Notes: generated by a model not told the origin, from the sequence alone. Positions 25,026 to 36,898 are shown, counted from the stretch's first letter. The stretch: 64,000 nt of DNA from Terebella lapidaria (GCA_949152475.1 OX424555.1:72245499-72309498); one strand, 5' to 3'. A program made the numbers and translations.

Positions 25026-28000
25026 CTGCAACACAAGTACACTAGAAGTCAATCAGGTGTCTTGGGTGGTCATCTAGTGTAAATTCAGCCAGCTGAAACA
25101 ATTTGTTGACATTATTGTATGCTTCATCAGCTTTATGCTCACATTAGAATGATTATGTACGTGTGACAAAATATACATTATCTTCCAATGTTATCAATCA
25201 ATGTTGGTATGTGCCAAGAATTATGAGTATAGCGCAGATATGACATTACACGAGGCATTTATAGTATGATTATCACCAATTGACCCAGGATAGAACTTGA
25301 AATTAGCGGCAATGAACAAATCTGAAGCAAAAGCTCACATCTATTTAACAAGCACATGAATCCACTCTTGTGAGTATATGAATATTAGTTCCCTTGAGTA
25401 AATACTATCTCGATGTATATGGACATACACGATTATAGAGTTAGATATGAACAGGACTCGAACAAAACTGTTATATTACAGTGAACAATACTTGAAATTT
25501 CATTTTACCATGGTTTGCCAATCAAAAGATAGCTTGAAGCGAAAAGAATCTTGCAGCCAGGGTATGCCAAAGTCACCAGCCCACAGCCCAAGACTGGTAA
25601 AAAACATCCTGGGCTGGTAATAATAACAGTTTCACTGGCCCAGGTGGCCGGAAAGTTTTTATCAGCAAAAATATCATTACTCTAGTAAAATAAATTTTTA
25701 ATATAGTAAAATATTTCATTTGTCAGTAATATATTATTCAACCAGATCTTGGATCTTCAAATCATGAGCATGATACGCCTCAGCTTGAGGCTGGGGGCAG
25801 TAAGACGGCTGATTGGAAATATGCACAATTCAAGCTGACAATGTCAATTTATTTGCTTAATATACTACAACGGATCTACATAGCGCCATGCATATCTCAA
25901 TTCTACTATTTTGTTGGGTGTGACTTATGAATTCTGGGCCAGTAAAAATTGCTCTGGGCTGGTAATATCAAAATGTTTAATGGTCCAATGGACCAGTAAT
26001 TTTTTTCCCACTTTGGCATACCCTGCTTGCAGCTTATTTTTAGAACAGAGCAAAGGCAATTAGCTACCGCGCAACACCAAGTTAGACACATGCAACGATA
26101 TGATTAAGGAAGCACAAGCAAGCAGCTTACATACATGCTTATCCAGATGAGGTAGGTCTAGGTAGTTACTACAGTAGCTGTTGATATGGGTTTATGCTAC
26201 ATGTGAGAGAAGGTTTGTTAGTCTTCAATAGGCATGGAGTTAAAGCTTTGCACTTCCCGACAGAATGGTACATTTAGCAATCAAAATCGTGCTACCAGTG
26301 ATGCCATCTGCAGTTAGTATTCAGAACAGTGCTGCCACCTACAGTTAGTACACATGGTTAGTTGACTGTGCTGCCACCTGCCTGTAGCTAGCTGAGTTCC
26401 CAGCTGAAGAGATGGTGTTTAACCAACATGTCCTGCACATTACGTCGCATGTCTTCGACCACTCGCTTGCGCTTTGTGGGTAGTTCCCAGTCTTTCGATA
26501 AGTTGAATGAATAAATCCCTAATATCCTGTCAGAAATTCACAGTATATTACTGCCTGCTTCTTGCGCATGACACTATTTGGCAGCACTGCCATCGTGTGA
26601 GTCACATTTAGGAGATTTTAGTACTCCTACACCGACAGTGCAAAAAGCAGCAAAGTAAGATTTTACTTATTACATATATATAAGTGAAAGTGCTTGGAGA
26701 ATTATCAGGTGTTAGCCAAATTAGAGAGACAACACCCTCCATTGGAACAACTGAACTTTTGAAACTAATGCTAAAACAGCCAAGTAAACTCTTCAAACCA
26801 AAAGTATGACCAAGGAGGTCATGTATCTTTCAAACAAAACCATTCAGTACAATTAACAGACTTCAACATGCAGTGACACACAATCTGTGGCATTCACCTC
26901 AACATCATGACAACATTCACAGATACAAATCAAAATCCATACAGCAGACAGACAGCAACACATACGACTACTGACCGGAGCTCGCACTTGATCTGGACCC
27001 AGCCGGGACTGCGCAGGAAGGACCAGGGATGGTACCACTTCTCCACGATGTCCACACATGAACACAGCGTCTCTAGCCAGAGGTGCAACACCTGCTCACT
27101 GTAACAACACCCGGGGGCTTGTCAGTCATACATGACACAACAAGAAATGATTATCTTTCTTTCTGATTCTAATGTTTTTATACTGAACTTACTTGAGGCC
27201 ACAGCAGATAAGGGACCTGAACTTGACGTCCATCTGTGTGTGTGCAGCGTCGTGGGTGAGGTTAACTGACTGTACCGCCTGCCAAACACAAAAACTTACA
27301 CTATTCTGTATCAGTCTTAATAAACAAGATTTTACTATAGTTAGTACATTGTTTTTCTATTCTATTGACGAAACTTATTATAACAACATTAATGGACATT
27401 ACTGTATATTTATAATCCACTCACCCTGTAGAGAATTTCTTCCGGTGTCAAAACCTTACCATCCTCATCTAACCTGTAAGAGTAATTGTCATTACTTATT
27501 ATTCTGACCAAGACTCTATCTATGTTCATTCTCAGATACAATGACTCAACCAAAGCAGGCCAATGATCAATTTCCCAGTGTTCGTCTGTCCACACCTGTA
27601 GGTTTTACACAGGACCAGTCTGGAGTACACAGACTGGAAGTCTTTCTCGACTTCCTTGGTAGCCGCCTCCTCAATGAAGAGCCAGGGATGTCCAGAGCTG
27701 CCCAGGAGCGACGACTTCTTCAGTCCATGCTCAAACACCGACTTCAGTGCTGGACACAGTCTGGAGGTAGGATAAACATGTGGAACACTGTACTCCACAT
27801 TACTTGTATATTAGAATACCACGTTTACATTTTAAGCTCATGTTCAAACTTCATACATGTGAGGAGGCAATCTAAAGTCTGATGATGCTGATTCAGCTGA
27901 CGCTGCCAAGAACACTAATCGGGGATGGCAGAGTTCTCACTGTGAATATTACCAACCACTGTAGCTATCAACTAGTTTAGCTTACACTCCACGGACGAGG

Positions 28001-31000
28001 TCGGTGACAGTCTCCGTAATGGTGTCATCGCCGGCGGAGCAGTAATGTTTACTTCGCTCGTCCAACAGCTCCACAAACTTGGCAGGGAACCAGCCACGCA
28101 GACCGTTCAGCTCACCGATCCAACAGTGCTCATCCTTCTGTGACACAATCTGACAAGGGAACAGACAGAAACATTCATGGGTATGTGTTTACAGGTAGAA
28201 GTTCACACGATCTATCATTCAATACAATGAAAAATGGTTTGGAATGCTGGAAACAAACATGGTGGGCATGATAATATTTTAGAGATTTGAGTTGGACTCT
28301 CAGTAAGACAGTACCACATACTGTAATGATGTCGTTTTTACGGAAGCCCAGTTCGTCGTCATCATGCCTCTCAAAGTCCAGTAAAGCCTTGGCACGCCGA
28401 CGTCGGTTCCTCGCCACATTGACATAGTTCTCCAGATCCTTGGCGTGACTGTCCATCGAGTAGTCTGGCTGCAGGTTCTGCACAGACAAAACCTCATCAA
28501 GTCAAATATCAGCACAAACCATGAACCATCAGCCAGACTTCAAATCATAGTTACATGTCCACCTTTGGTTCTTCAGGATGATAACACTGACCACTTTATT
28601 GTTCTTGGGATCGATGGACTGGAAGTGTCTGGCGAGCTGTAGGATAGCCTCTCGCAGGTCAACAAGGATCTCCGTTGACTTGATGTTCTTGGCCTTGTTG
28701 AGACCATCCTCCTCCTGGGAACCCCACAGCAGCGTCGAGATCAGAGACCGCGACCGTCGCATCTGTCGCTTGTTCAGTTGCTGTGAAATATGAACACGGC
28801 AGAATTCAGGCACCTACATGTACAAACTCTAGAAGGTATAGTTCATTATGTGGAGTGACCAAAACGAAAGAACTGCTCCAGTGTTCAAGACACAAACCTG
28901 TTTTGGCAGGTTTCTAGCAGAGTCTGGATTGACTAGAGCTCCTTGGTCAGCCATCAGGTATGCAAGGTGCTTGCGTCTGTGTGTGTCCACCACAACATCA
29001 GTGAGTGATCCACTGACCTTGTATGACATCTGGGAGATATGAGAGGTTACAGTACAATCACATGAGATCAAAACAGCCTAGGTATTATTTGATAAACATT
29101 GCAATTAAATGCAATGCATACAAATGAAACTCTTTTATGCCACGACAGCAGTGCACATCATGATGTCAAAGAGCATCATGTTTTTACAAAACTGGAGAGG
29201 ATCTGACAGACCTCGACCATCTCCTCCACGTCCTGTACATCTCCCGGTACATCTGACAGCGAGTTGAAGATCTGTGCCGAGTTGTCCAGCTGCAGCATAT
29301 CAGCCTCCTGGCAAACACAATAGGAAGGGCAACATTACACAGGGCACTCAATTACCTTGCCTACTAGGGAAATCCTTATAACGGGACAAGTTGGTCATAG
29401 GAAACCTCCTGGCATACACAATACTGTCATGTACATCATGAGCTCTAACCTTCATTTTCAGCATGCCGAGTGTGACCTGGAAGAGCACTGTCGAGCCCTC
29501 GTAGAAGAACAAGTCCCAAATCCTCAGCAGTACCTTCGTGTGAACGACGCTGGCAAACGCCGTCAGGAACCAGTGCAGACTGATCAATGACAGCTCTACA
29601 GAACCAACAAGTGTTCATATCAGAGCCCGTGTGACAGACCAACAGTATACTCAGAACAGATGAAGGTCTACAAATGGATCAAAGTGTTGAAGGAACTTAC
29701 CAATATCATGTTCCTTGAGGACCAGGTCTATGTCTGGCAGGTAGGTGATGATCAGTTGTCGTAGCACTCGCTGGTCAGCCTACAGGTCAACACAATGTCA
29801 CTCATGATTCAACACAGCAGCTAAATGAGGGTTGGAAACTGTTTAAAAACTGTAACTGCTATTGATTCTTTTTGTACACAGAAAAATAAAAACTATCAGG
29901 AGACAGCTCCTATCCATAGTGACCAAGAACATATTTTGATCAGCTGTAAAACCTAATACAAGACCTGTACTCCGATGAGTGTGGAGGAGTAGTAGGACGC
30001 TGGCAGCAGGTCCTCGATGATCGCACACATCACCCAGAACGCATCCTCCTCCTCCATAAAAAGCAACAGGGAGGCCGCAATCTGTGCGGGCAGCAGAGCA
30101 GTCCATCAGTGAGTACAATAGGGGACAATAGACAGGGAGTATGAACATATTGTCATAATATCTTGCACATACCCATCACATCATTTTGTACATATATTCA
30201 CATAAAATATTCCACCACCATGAAATTATGAGAAGTATAACAATATATTCTCACTTATGGTTGTCAAATTGGACCCACATCTGAATGTCATTATTAGTTA
30301 GCAGACAATAGTGTATGTATCTTCGAGAACACATGTCAAAACAGTCTACTGACCAAATCATAACACACTGTCATCAAATTTGTTGTTACATTTGTCACAC
30401 CTTAATTACAAATGTTATGTACAGTGCCACCACAGCATACATATTTCTGTACCAGTGTGATAACACAGGGATTCCCGAAAGGTTTATTTGGAATAAAAAT
30501 AAAATTCAACATAGTTTTTCCCATAAATGAATACTCTCCACCATTTTGTTTCTGCTTACCGAGACCTACAAAGTTAGAACAGGGAAGGTTTAGTCAGAAA
30601 TTTCTTTCCCAAGTTTACAAGTAGATATAATAATATCAGTATTGGTCAATCCAAAAGTGCTTTATGTGGTGTCTGCTATGGTAACATGTTTACAATATTC
30701 AAATAATCAAGATTCAACATACACAATTACTTTTAAAATGAAAATTCTGCATTCCACATATTCTGGAAAGCTACATTATGAATACAGGTGTTGAAACAAT
30801 CAATCAAAAATGCTACAATGCATTGTTCAAAGCTATAACATGAACAGTGCAATGAACAAACAAATTGGAGACAGGACACAAATCAACAGCTAATATGATG
30901 AAAATTTGTATTCTTGAATAAATCTACAAACACCTGCTATTGATATAGGTATAGTGTATTGCCATGGTTACCTACCATGCCTGTACCCTGGCAGTAGCCT

Positions 31001-34000
31001 ATATCTGGATACAGCCAAGCTATCCCTCGCAGAATACGCCTTAACCGAGGGATTCCTGTACTGCTGATGTTACAGAAGCAAGCGTTACTGGGCATGGTTC
31101 TAAGCAGGTCCTGTCAAACAAAAGACATATAGACATTCAGATTTCTGTTCAAAATTCAGGCACATGATCCCCAGAGTATAAAGTTCTGACATCATTTCAC
31201 ATCTATGCAAAACGTAAACTGCACAGTAGTTTGAGATTTTCTGTGAGTTTACGATAATATTGGTTGTAAAATGGTATGTATATGAAGTTGAACTCACTTT
31301 CTCTATCTGTTTGGAAGTCATCAGGTGGTCATTAGAACTGGTTTTGACTATGTCCTTGTAGCAGGTTTCTGACTTGAGTTTTTTCTCCTGTGCTCCGCTG
31401 AGCCTCATCCAGATGTGAGGTCTTAGGGAGTGTGGAATTCCTTCCTTGATCATTGACTTGAGTTTCTCCGAGCGCGGCAATCGTGGCTCCACCTTGGCAT
31501 GGGGAAAAATATTGATTCTATTTATAGTAATATATGATTGTTGCACAGTTGTGAGCAGTGGAGAAGAAGACACTATTCAATGAAGACTTCTGTAACATGT
31601 GTCCACAACAAGAGTGAAATCCTTGGAAGGCCAGTTACCTTGTCCCAGGTGAGGTCCCCCACTTGGTGGTTGTGAGAGAACTCCAGATACGCAGCCCACT
31701 TGAGGCGATGTTGAGGGTCCTCCACGAACGGCGTACTGAGCAGCTTGCTTGAGTTCTCCTCAGGACCATCTGTCCACAGAACAACACAAACACAAGAATA
31801 TAATCATAAACTGGGCCGACATATTGAAATACATTGCTCTCATAGACTTCTGAAGTGTAAGAATATCCATGATGGTTCCATACCTTCTTCTTCCACTTTG
31901 AACCCAAACTCATCATATCGGTAGTCTAGTTGTCCTTTTGCATCCTCAGGCTGCAAAAAAATTTTTTAAATCCACAAAGAGAAATCGCACCAAGGTATCA
32001 TGTAGCAAATACTGGTGATATTGCTCATATGAAAACATGAGCCCATTTAGTTTGCCAGTTATCAGTTAATGTGTTTTTTGTCTTTTTTAATTATAATTAT
32101 TTAATATATATTTCTTAATATGACTCACAGGATTGCTGAGTCTGTGGAGTATGTCTTGTGGCCACATTGAAGGTGTCAGTGCTGAGAAAGGTCCCCCTGG
32201 AGTCGGCACAAAGTCTGAGCCACTCTGTGCATAGTCCGGCTGAGCTGATATACTGACGTCTCCTCCAGAATTAGTAATAATGTCATCCTCATCTTCTGAC
32301 AGAGTTTCGGCTACATGAAAAATAATACCGGTGGTTTTGTACAGTGCGAGTTGTCACTACAACATCAATTGACTTTTTTTCTGTCATTAAAACCAGAAAA
32401 TATGTGAAATCGAGAAAAAGTACAACGGCAATGTAAAATATATTGGCACACTAGAGTTAGAATTGACAGAAGTCAGTCATGGAAATTCACACCAACACTA
32501 GGTGACTAGGAAGACAATTTTGAAGCCATTGTCATGTGTGCAGCCAATCACATACGACTTCAGGTTGCCTATTAGGGCCCTGATGAGTCGGAAATTTCCG
32601 ACCCGGGTACCCGTGTGGTCTGACCCGGCCTGCCCCGGGTAACCAGTCCAAATATAGATAAAATTTGAAAGGGAATAACTGGAGCAATTTGTAACACGTA
32701 AACGCCAGTCACCGATCTTTGACACTTATTATTTGTTTGGTCTGTGTTAAATTTACAAGTTTGAAAGAGATCACATGACCTCATAAGACTAATTCAAGAC
32801 AAAAACTATATCTTTATTCGTTCTCGGGTGCGGGTTATGAAATTCCGACCCGGGTAATTGTATGACCCGCTCCTTATTCGGGTACCCGTCGACTCGTCTG
32901 GGCCCTATTGATTGCCTTTTGCCTTTGCGTTGTGATTAGGGCTGGCTATCGGTACCGAGATTTGTATCGATTATCGTCGGCATAGTATCGATAGTATATC
33001 GATAGTATATCGTTTTCTTGTCATTTCCAATATCGAACTAATCCCAAGAGTGCGATCAATAAATGAGCTGGCAATTTGTTGCTCTCCCTCAGGCACGCTA
33101 TTGATGCTGAGTGTATGATCAATTAGTTTGCTAATTGACGTGATTAACATCCATAATCTCATTAATCTATGTGTTCAAACTTTATATCATACATCACTCA
33201 AGCGACGTGCGTTACTTGGGTTGATCGTACATGCAAGATTTGCGCATGTGTGAATTGCAATAAAACAATGGCTATTGGTGAATTTCAAACTGCGAAAATA
33301 TTGTGTTATCAACTTATCATGATGATTGTGATTTGTGATCTCGCTGATCTGCCATTCTGTCAATTGAAATGAACTTGTCATCTATTTGGGAATAAATAAA
33401 TGTGTTTGATGATTAACGCAATGTGAATAAAGCTTGTGTTCGGTTTATTTGTTCATTTTACATGTACATTTATTTGAATTATTTCAAACCCTACATGTAT
33501 GTATTGAAGATATTCACAGTTCGCAAATGCTGAATACTTCCTGCACTGTCGCGACAACAAAATATGTGTATCAAGTGCTTATTCAGGTGATAAACTTTAA
33601 GTAATTGTCATGAACTATGAAGTATCATCGCTATTTTTAACTAAGATATTGACTATCGATATTTTGACTTTCATATTGATAATCGTTTTTCCCGTATGTA
33701 TCGATAGATATATCGATATTTCGATATATCGTGCCAGCCCTAGTTGTGATGTATCTACTTAATCAATTTCAACACCTTACTTTTAAGATTCTGTTATGCT
33801 AACACCTCAAAATATTGGTAACATGTGAGTTCGAGCGATAATACCGGCGACGGAAACTGTCACAAACAATACACCACTGAAATAGATCTAGAATGTGAAA
33901 ATTGGCGAATTTTGGGACGCGGCTAAGTTAGGACGCACAGCTCATAGCTTTACATAGCTATGAGCATAGCTCATGGTACATAAGTGACCAATACCAAGTG

Positions 34001-34120
34001 CAACGCTCATTCGTACCAATTTTGTGGGGGCGTTATGCTAAATTCGTAAATACCTAAAACTCGTTTTGAGCTGTACCCATCAGGGGTACCCATGCCCAAA
34101 ACAGATTTAGCGATGTCCAT
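24893..34120 (-). CDS. SGSM3: small G protein signalling modulator 3 (TBC-SH3-RUN), 19 exons
   Basis: Rab GTPase-activating and small-GTPase adaptor protein of the cytosol and endosomal membranes. Exons, high to low: 34054-34120, 32129-32310, 31884-31950, 31639-31769, 31298-31492, 30976-31110, 29965-30081, 29701-29779, 29450-29595, 29212-29307, 28898-29029, 28595-28780, 28322-28477, 27986-28149, 27596-27760, 27425-27473, 27193-27278, 26976-27098, then 24893-25025 or the alternative 26388-26526. Every junction keeps phase, giving 802 (or 804) residues; vertebrate SGSM3 is about 750. The TBC domain (about 165-375) has the arginine finger IEKDLLR (Arg218) and glutamine finger GYCQG (Gln255), so GAP activity is plausible. 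The SH3 domain (about 535-595) has [15 protein letters not shown] and GWFPAKFVE. The RUN domain (about 605-760) includes [27 protein letters not shown] near the N-terminus is a family signature. The first exon ([11 protein letters not shown]) is chosen by phase and position and is the least certain part. Confidence 0.93.
25026..25549. other. intron of SGSM3 (before the distal last exon), no feature
   Basis: AT-rich intronic sequence between the two alternative terminal exons. Nothing recognised apart from the hAT-like MITE that follows at 25558. Confidence 0.45.
25558..26025. mobile_element. hAT-like MITE, 468 bp, 8-bp target duplication
   Basis: Terminal inverted repeats CAGGGTATGCCAAAGT and ACTTTGGCATACCCTG are flanked by identical CTTGCAGC at 25550-25557 and 26026-26033. 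The 8-bp duplication and CAGGG terminus are typical of the hAT superfamily. The interior has repeated GGGCTGGTAA/CTGGCCCAG motifs and no coding capacity. It lies between the two alternative SGSM3 last exons. Confidence 0.92.
26034..26387. other. downstream flank of the proximal SGSM3 last exon
   Basis: Intronic if the distal exon is used, 3' UTR if the proximal one is used. GTGCTGCCACCT is repeated at about 26330 and 26369. Nothing else is recognised. Confidence 0.4.
26388..26526 (-). other. SGSM3: SGSM3 proximal alternative terminal exon
   Basis: Homologous to the distal last exon. After a TGACAG acceptor it reads [20 protein letters not shown] and ends [13 protein letters not shown] then TAG (26388-26390). 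It has the same phase as the distal exon and is open throughout, so either can be joined to exon 26976-27098, giving isoforms that differ in the linker between DWELP and MLxKHHLFSW. Conservation of frame and of both flanking motifs argues that it is functional and not a dead duplicate. Confidence 0.85.
32573..32907. mobile_element. short TIR element (MITE), 335 bp, in SGSM3 intron 1
   Basis: Begins TAGGGCCCTGATGAGTCG and ends CGACTCGTCTGGGCCCTA, an imperfect terminal inverted repeat. CGACCCGGGTACCCG near the left end, CGACCCGGGTAATTG and CGGGTACCCG near the right end are subterminal repeats. The TAGGG end suggests hAT, but no clean 8-bp duplication was found. Confidence 0.7.
32937..33742. mobile_element. 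hAT-like non-autonomous element, 806 bp, in SGSM3 intron 1
   Basis: Ends TAGGGCTGGC and GCCAGCCCTA are flanked by identical GTTGTGAT at 32929-32936 and 33743-33750 (8 bp). Both subterminal regions are dense in TATCGATA/ATCGATAT motifs (32955-33015 and 33650-33735), as expected for hAT transposase binding repeats. No transposase frame is seen. Confidence 0.92.
33982..34013. repeat. 32-bp perfect direct repeat, copy 1 (with CCAAT)
   Basis: AAGTGACCAATACCAAGTGC and the following 12 bases are identical to 34256-34287. This copy lies in SGSM3 intron 1, about 40 bp past the first donor site. It contains a CCAAT box. Confidence 0.85.
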
Positions 34121-34234
34121 CGTAGAAATTGTCGATTTGAAACAATAAATATCAAAATATATGGTGCATTTTGGAGATAAACACAGCTGACAGATGTTCG
34201 GCCGAAGATGTTGACGTTTTCCAGCTCCGTGCGT

Positions 34235-34287
34235 CACTTCCGTATTTGGTAGCGGAAGTGACCAATACCAAGTGCAACGCTCATTCG
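34235..34287. promoter_or_regulatory. putative SGSM3 promoter: ETS-site pair and CCAAT box
   Basis: CACTTCCG (34235-34242) and CGGAAGTG (34253-34260) form an inverted pair of ETS-type sites. They run straight into the second copy of the 32-bp repeat (34256-34287), which carries CCAAT. The block is 115-170 bp upstream of the proposed SGSM3 start codon (34120). ETS and NF-Y sites are common in TATA-less housekeeping promoters; function here is inferred from position and motif only. Confidence 0.45.
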
Positions 34288-34299
34288 CTAGTCCAAACA

Positions 34300-35770
34300 C
34301 AGATCCGTGCGGTATAAAATAATTACGAGCGAGGCCATCATAACGACTTATACACTGAACCTATATGTGGATTTGTACATAAACGTTCGTTATTCGCTGA
34401 TGGTAGATATTTGTATGGATTTACTTAAAGGAAAGAAGGAACAAATATTTGATGAAAATATAACTAATTCATTAAGTCAGGCCTACTATGTCATAAACTT
34501 ATATTGAATAAAATTGGGCCTACTTTTAGCAGATATAATCAATACAAATAAAACTATTTTCTTGAGGGCGACATACTTACTATTCCGTTTGTGTGGATAG
34601 TAGTAATAATAATCGTCGTCATCATTGCATGAGTAATATGACTTCTTCTTCTTCGTCGGTACACAACAATATGATTCAGCGGTCAGCATTACACCTAAAC
34701 CCATGTCCAGAAACATCAACATGGTTCGCCGCAGCGCATGTGACATTTACCATAACACTGATTTGTTTCGATTATTTTTTTGTCTACGCGATTAAACTGA
34801 TTATATTAACTCTAAACATGCAAAATAAAATATAGAAACTTGAAAAATAGTGAATTTAGTGATTGGACCATAAAAACTCACGAAAAGGGATTGCAGATGC
34901 ATCTAAAGAACAAATATATTCCATATTCTTTTTTTAAAATCAGTCGATTAATCCATTAAAGAAGCATATTAATTCTAACATCCGTTTTCCGATTTCATTC
35001 TATATATATATATTAATTGTTATATTGGCCTGCTATATCATTAGCGATTCGATAGACTAGGCTCATATCCATCTGTGACATATAATAGAAGGAAATGAAT
35101 GAGATATTCTCAGATTTATATCTGTGAAATATATGACCTAATTCACATATTAAATGATATAGACAGGTGTAGCTGAATTCTATTTGAACGATCATGATGA
35201 ATGAATTTTCAACTTACCAAGTAAGTACTAATAATATCCTTCAGTAGAACTCTGAAATTCACTTGTAGACTAATGAATTGTGTTGCCTAAAAAATTGCTC
35301 ACCGGACAAAGGTCATAATGTAAGTCGAACAAGAAGTCAATTTTTTTTGGTTCTACTCAACGTTGAATGTGCACGTTTAATATGTAATTGAAAGAAACAT
35401 CGTCATCTCTGTGACATCTGCATCTCTACAGATGATCCATTCACTTATCAATTCTCGTCACATATGTGGTCACACAAAGAATCCCAAACACCATTGTCCA
35501 TGTACGTGCTATGTACACAGGCACAGTCATTCTCCTAATAATATGTACATGTATCTCAATTATTTGTGTTTGAAGTACACATCAATAACACCTGATAGAC
35601 ATAACAGATTCGTCGATGATGAAATAAACAGGGCCTGGCAGCTCTAAAACTGAACATGAAAATTGAACTGAGAATACCTTTGTGAAAATGTTTAATAAAT
35701 TTATGACAATAGCTTATTAGAAACATTCATTTTCCCTATTTAGGAATGAACTTTTTTCATGAAGAATGAT
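34300..35770. other. intergenic, no gene recognised
   Basis: An AT-rich stretch upstream of SGSM3. Short frames of 60-86 codons exist but are low-complexity (for example a run of D and Y codons near 34600). Nothing recognised. Confidence 0.45.
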
Positions 35771-35775
35771 TTCCT

Positions 35776-35890
35776 AAGGTCACCAGCTCGATGAGCGTCA
35801 GCTTCTCTGGTGTCCTGTACGTACACTTTCATGTAGAATTTTATCTTACCGACCGATCATGTATTTATCGTGTTTGTACAAAATAAATTA
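35776..35890 (+). mobile_element. LINE 3' tail fragment
   Basis: CTAAGGTCACCAGCT, GATGAGC, CTTCTCTGGTGTCCT and AAATAAATTATC match the 3' UTR of the LINE at 2183-4593 (4455-4567) in order. Only the last 115 bp is present, followed by an ATCT/ATCC repeat in place of TTC. Confidence 0.75.
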
Positions 35891-35949
35891 TCTATCTATC
35901 TATCCATCTATCTATCCATCTATCTATCCATCTATCTATCCATCTATCT
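35888..35949 (+). repeat. (ATCT/ATCC)n microsatellite
   Basis: About 15 tetramer units of CTAT/CTATCCAT pattern directly follow the LINE tail. Confidence 0.92.
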
Positions 35950-35964
35950 TCGGAAAACTGAAGA

Positions 35965-36300
35965 AACTGGAAAGTAAAACTTTAAATCCGGAATAAAATA
36001 TTAAAACCTTGAATTAAGTATTAACACCTGAAAATAAAAGTTAGAACTTTGAAATAAATATTTACATATGGAAATGAATAAAACCCGGAATTAAATATTA
36101 AAACCTGGAAACCAGGAATTCAAATATGAAACCGGGAAATGAATATTAAAACCAGGAATAAATAGACAAACCCGAAATTACCTATTTAAAGGCGGAATTA
36201 AAATATTCACACCAGGAATTAAATAACAAAACCTGGTATTAAAGTAATAACCAGGAACTGAATATTGAAACCCGATATTAAGTACTAAAACTAGGAAATA
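35965..36300. repeat. degenerate minisatellite, unit about 24 bp
   Basis: Roughly 13-14 diverged copies of a unit like AAACCTGGAATTAAATATTA run head to tail. Spacing and sequence vary between copies, so the array is old. Confidence 0.75.
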
Positions 36301-36384
36301 GTTAGAATTAGCCCTTAACGTAGTACGCTACAAACAGCGAGGTAATGAATTGTCAGAATTTAAAAGTTATATCTTGAATATTAT

Positions 36385-36655
36385 CTCTTCAAAATAACAT
36401 GTTTTATAGAGTAATTGATCAGCATTCTAATACTGAGAAGAAAATAGGGGGTCACCGTGCTGGTTTCTTCGACATATTCGATCAAAAATCACAAACATTT
36501 ACTAAAATGACTTAATTTATGGTATTTTTACACATCTTTTTGCCCATATTCACATGTTGCATCTTGTTTTCCAAGAGAACGGATACGGTGACCCCCTATT
36601 TTCTTTTCAGTTTCAAGATGCTGATCAGTTAATCTATAAAATATGTCATTTTGAA
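36385..36655. mobile_element. foldback element, about 270 bp
   Basis: The left arm 36385-36457 (containing TGATCAGCATT and AAAATAGGGGGTCACCG) pairs with the right arm 36585-36655 (CGGTGACCCCCTATTTT and GATGCTGATCA). The loop is about 125 bp. There is no coding capacity. Confidence 0.7.
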
Positions 36656-36846
36656 GCTCTAGGTTTTGTTAATACAGTCATTTATTTTGAAAAACTCTTT
36701 GACCCCGTCCCCTCACTGTTTGGAGCGGACTACCTTAAGATATGTTACGGGACAATGTTTTATATCTTAGATATTAGCCATTTATTCCAGTGACCTTGAA
36801 ATAAGGTCACTCGTCAAATTCAATGTCATTAATAGATATTCAGCAT

Positions 36847-36898
36847 GAATGAATGAATGAATGAATGAATGAATGAATAAATGAATGAATGAATGAAT
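36847..36898 (+). repeat. (AATG)n microsatellite
   Basis: About 13 AATG/GAAT tetramers with one A change. Confidence 0.92.

Noticed and set aside
24689-25082. Frames over the SGSM3 distal exon on the plus strand and in the wrong minus frame
   Set aside because: The minus-strand frame reading QKKDVN and KHHLFSWDI matches SGSM3; the others are shadows.
28559-28594. Longer version of the SGSM3 exon ending at 28560
   Set aside because: The alternative GT donor at CAAAG would put the next exon ([11 protein letters not shown]) out of frame; the AATAAA|GTGGTC donor at 28595 keeps the frame and the alignment with the known family.
34486-34835. Minus-strand frame with runs of D and Y as a first SGSM3 exon
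   Set aside because: It is low-complexity and gives no suitable donor in phase. The exon at 34054-34120 joins exon 32129-32310 exactly in phase.
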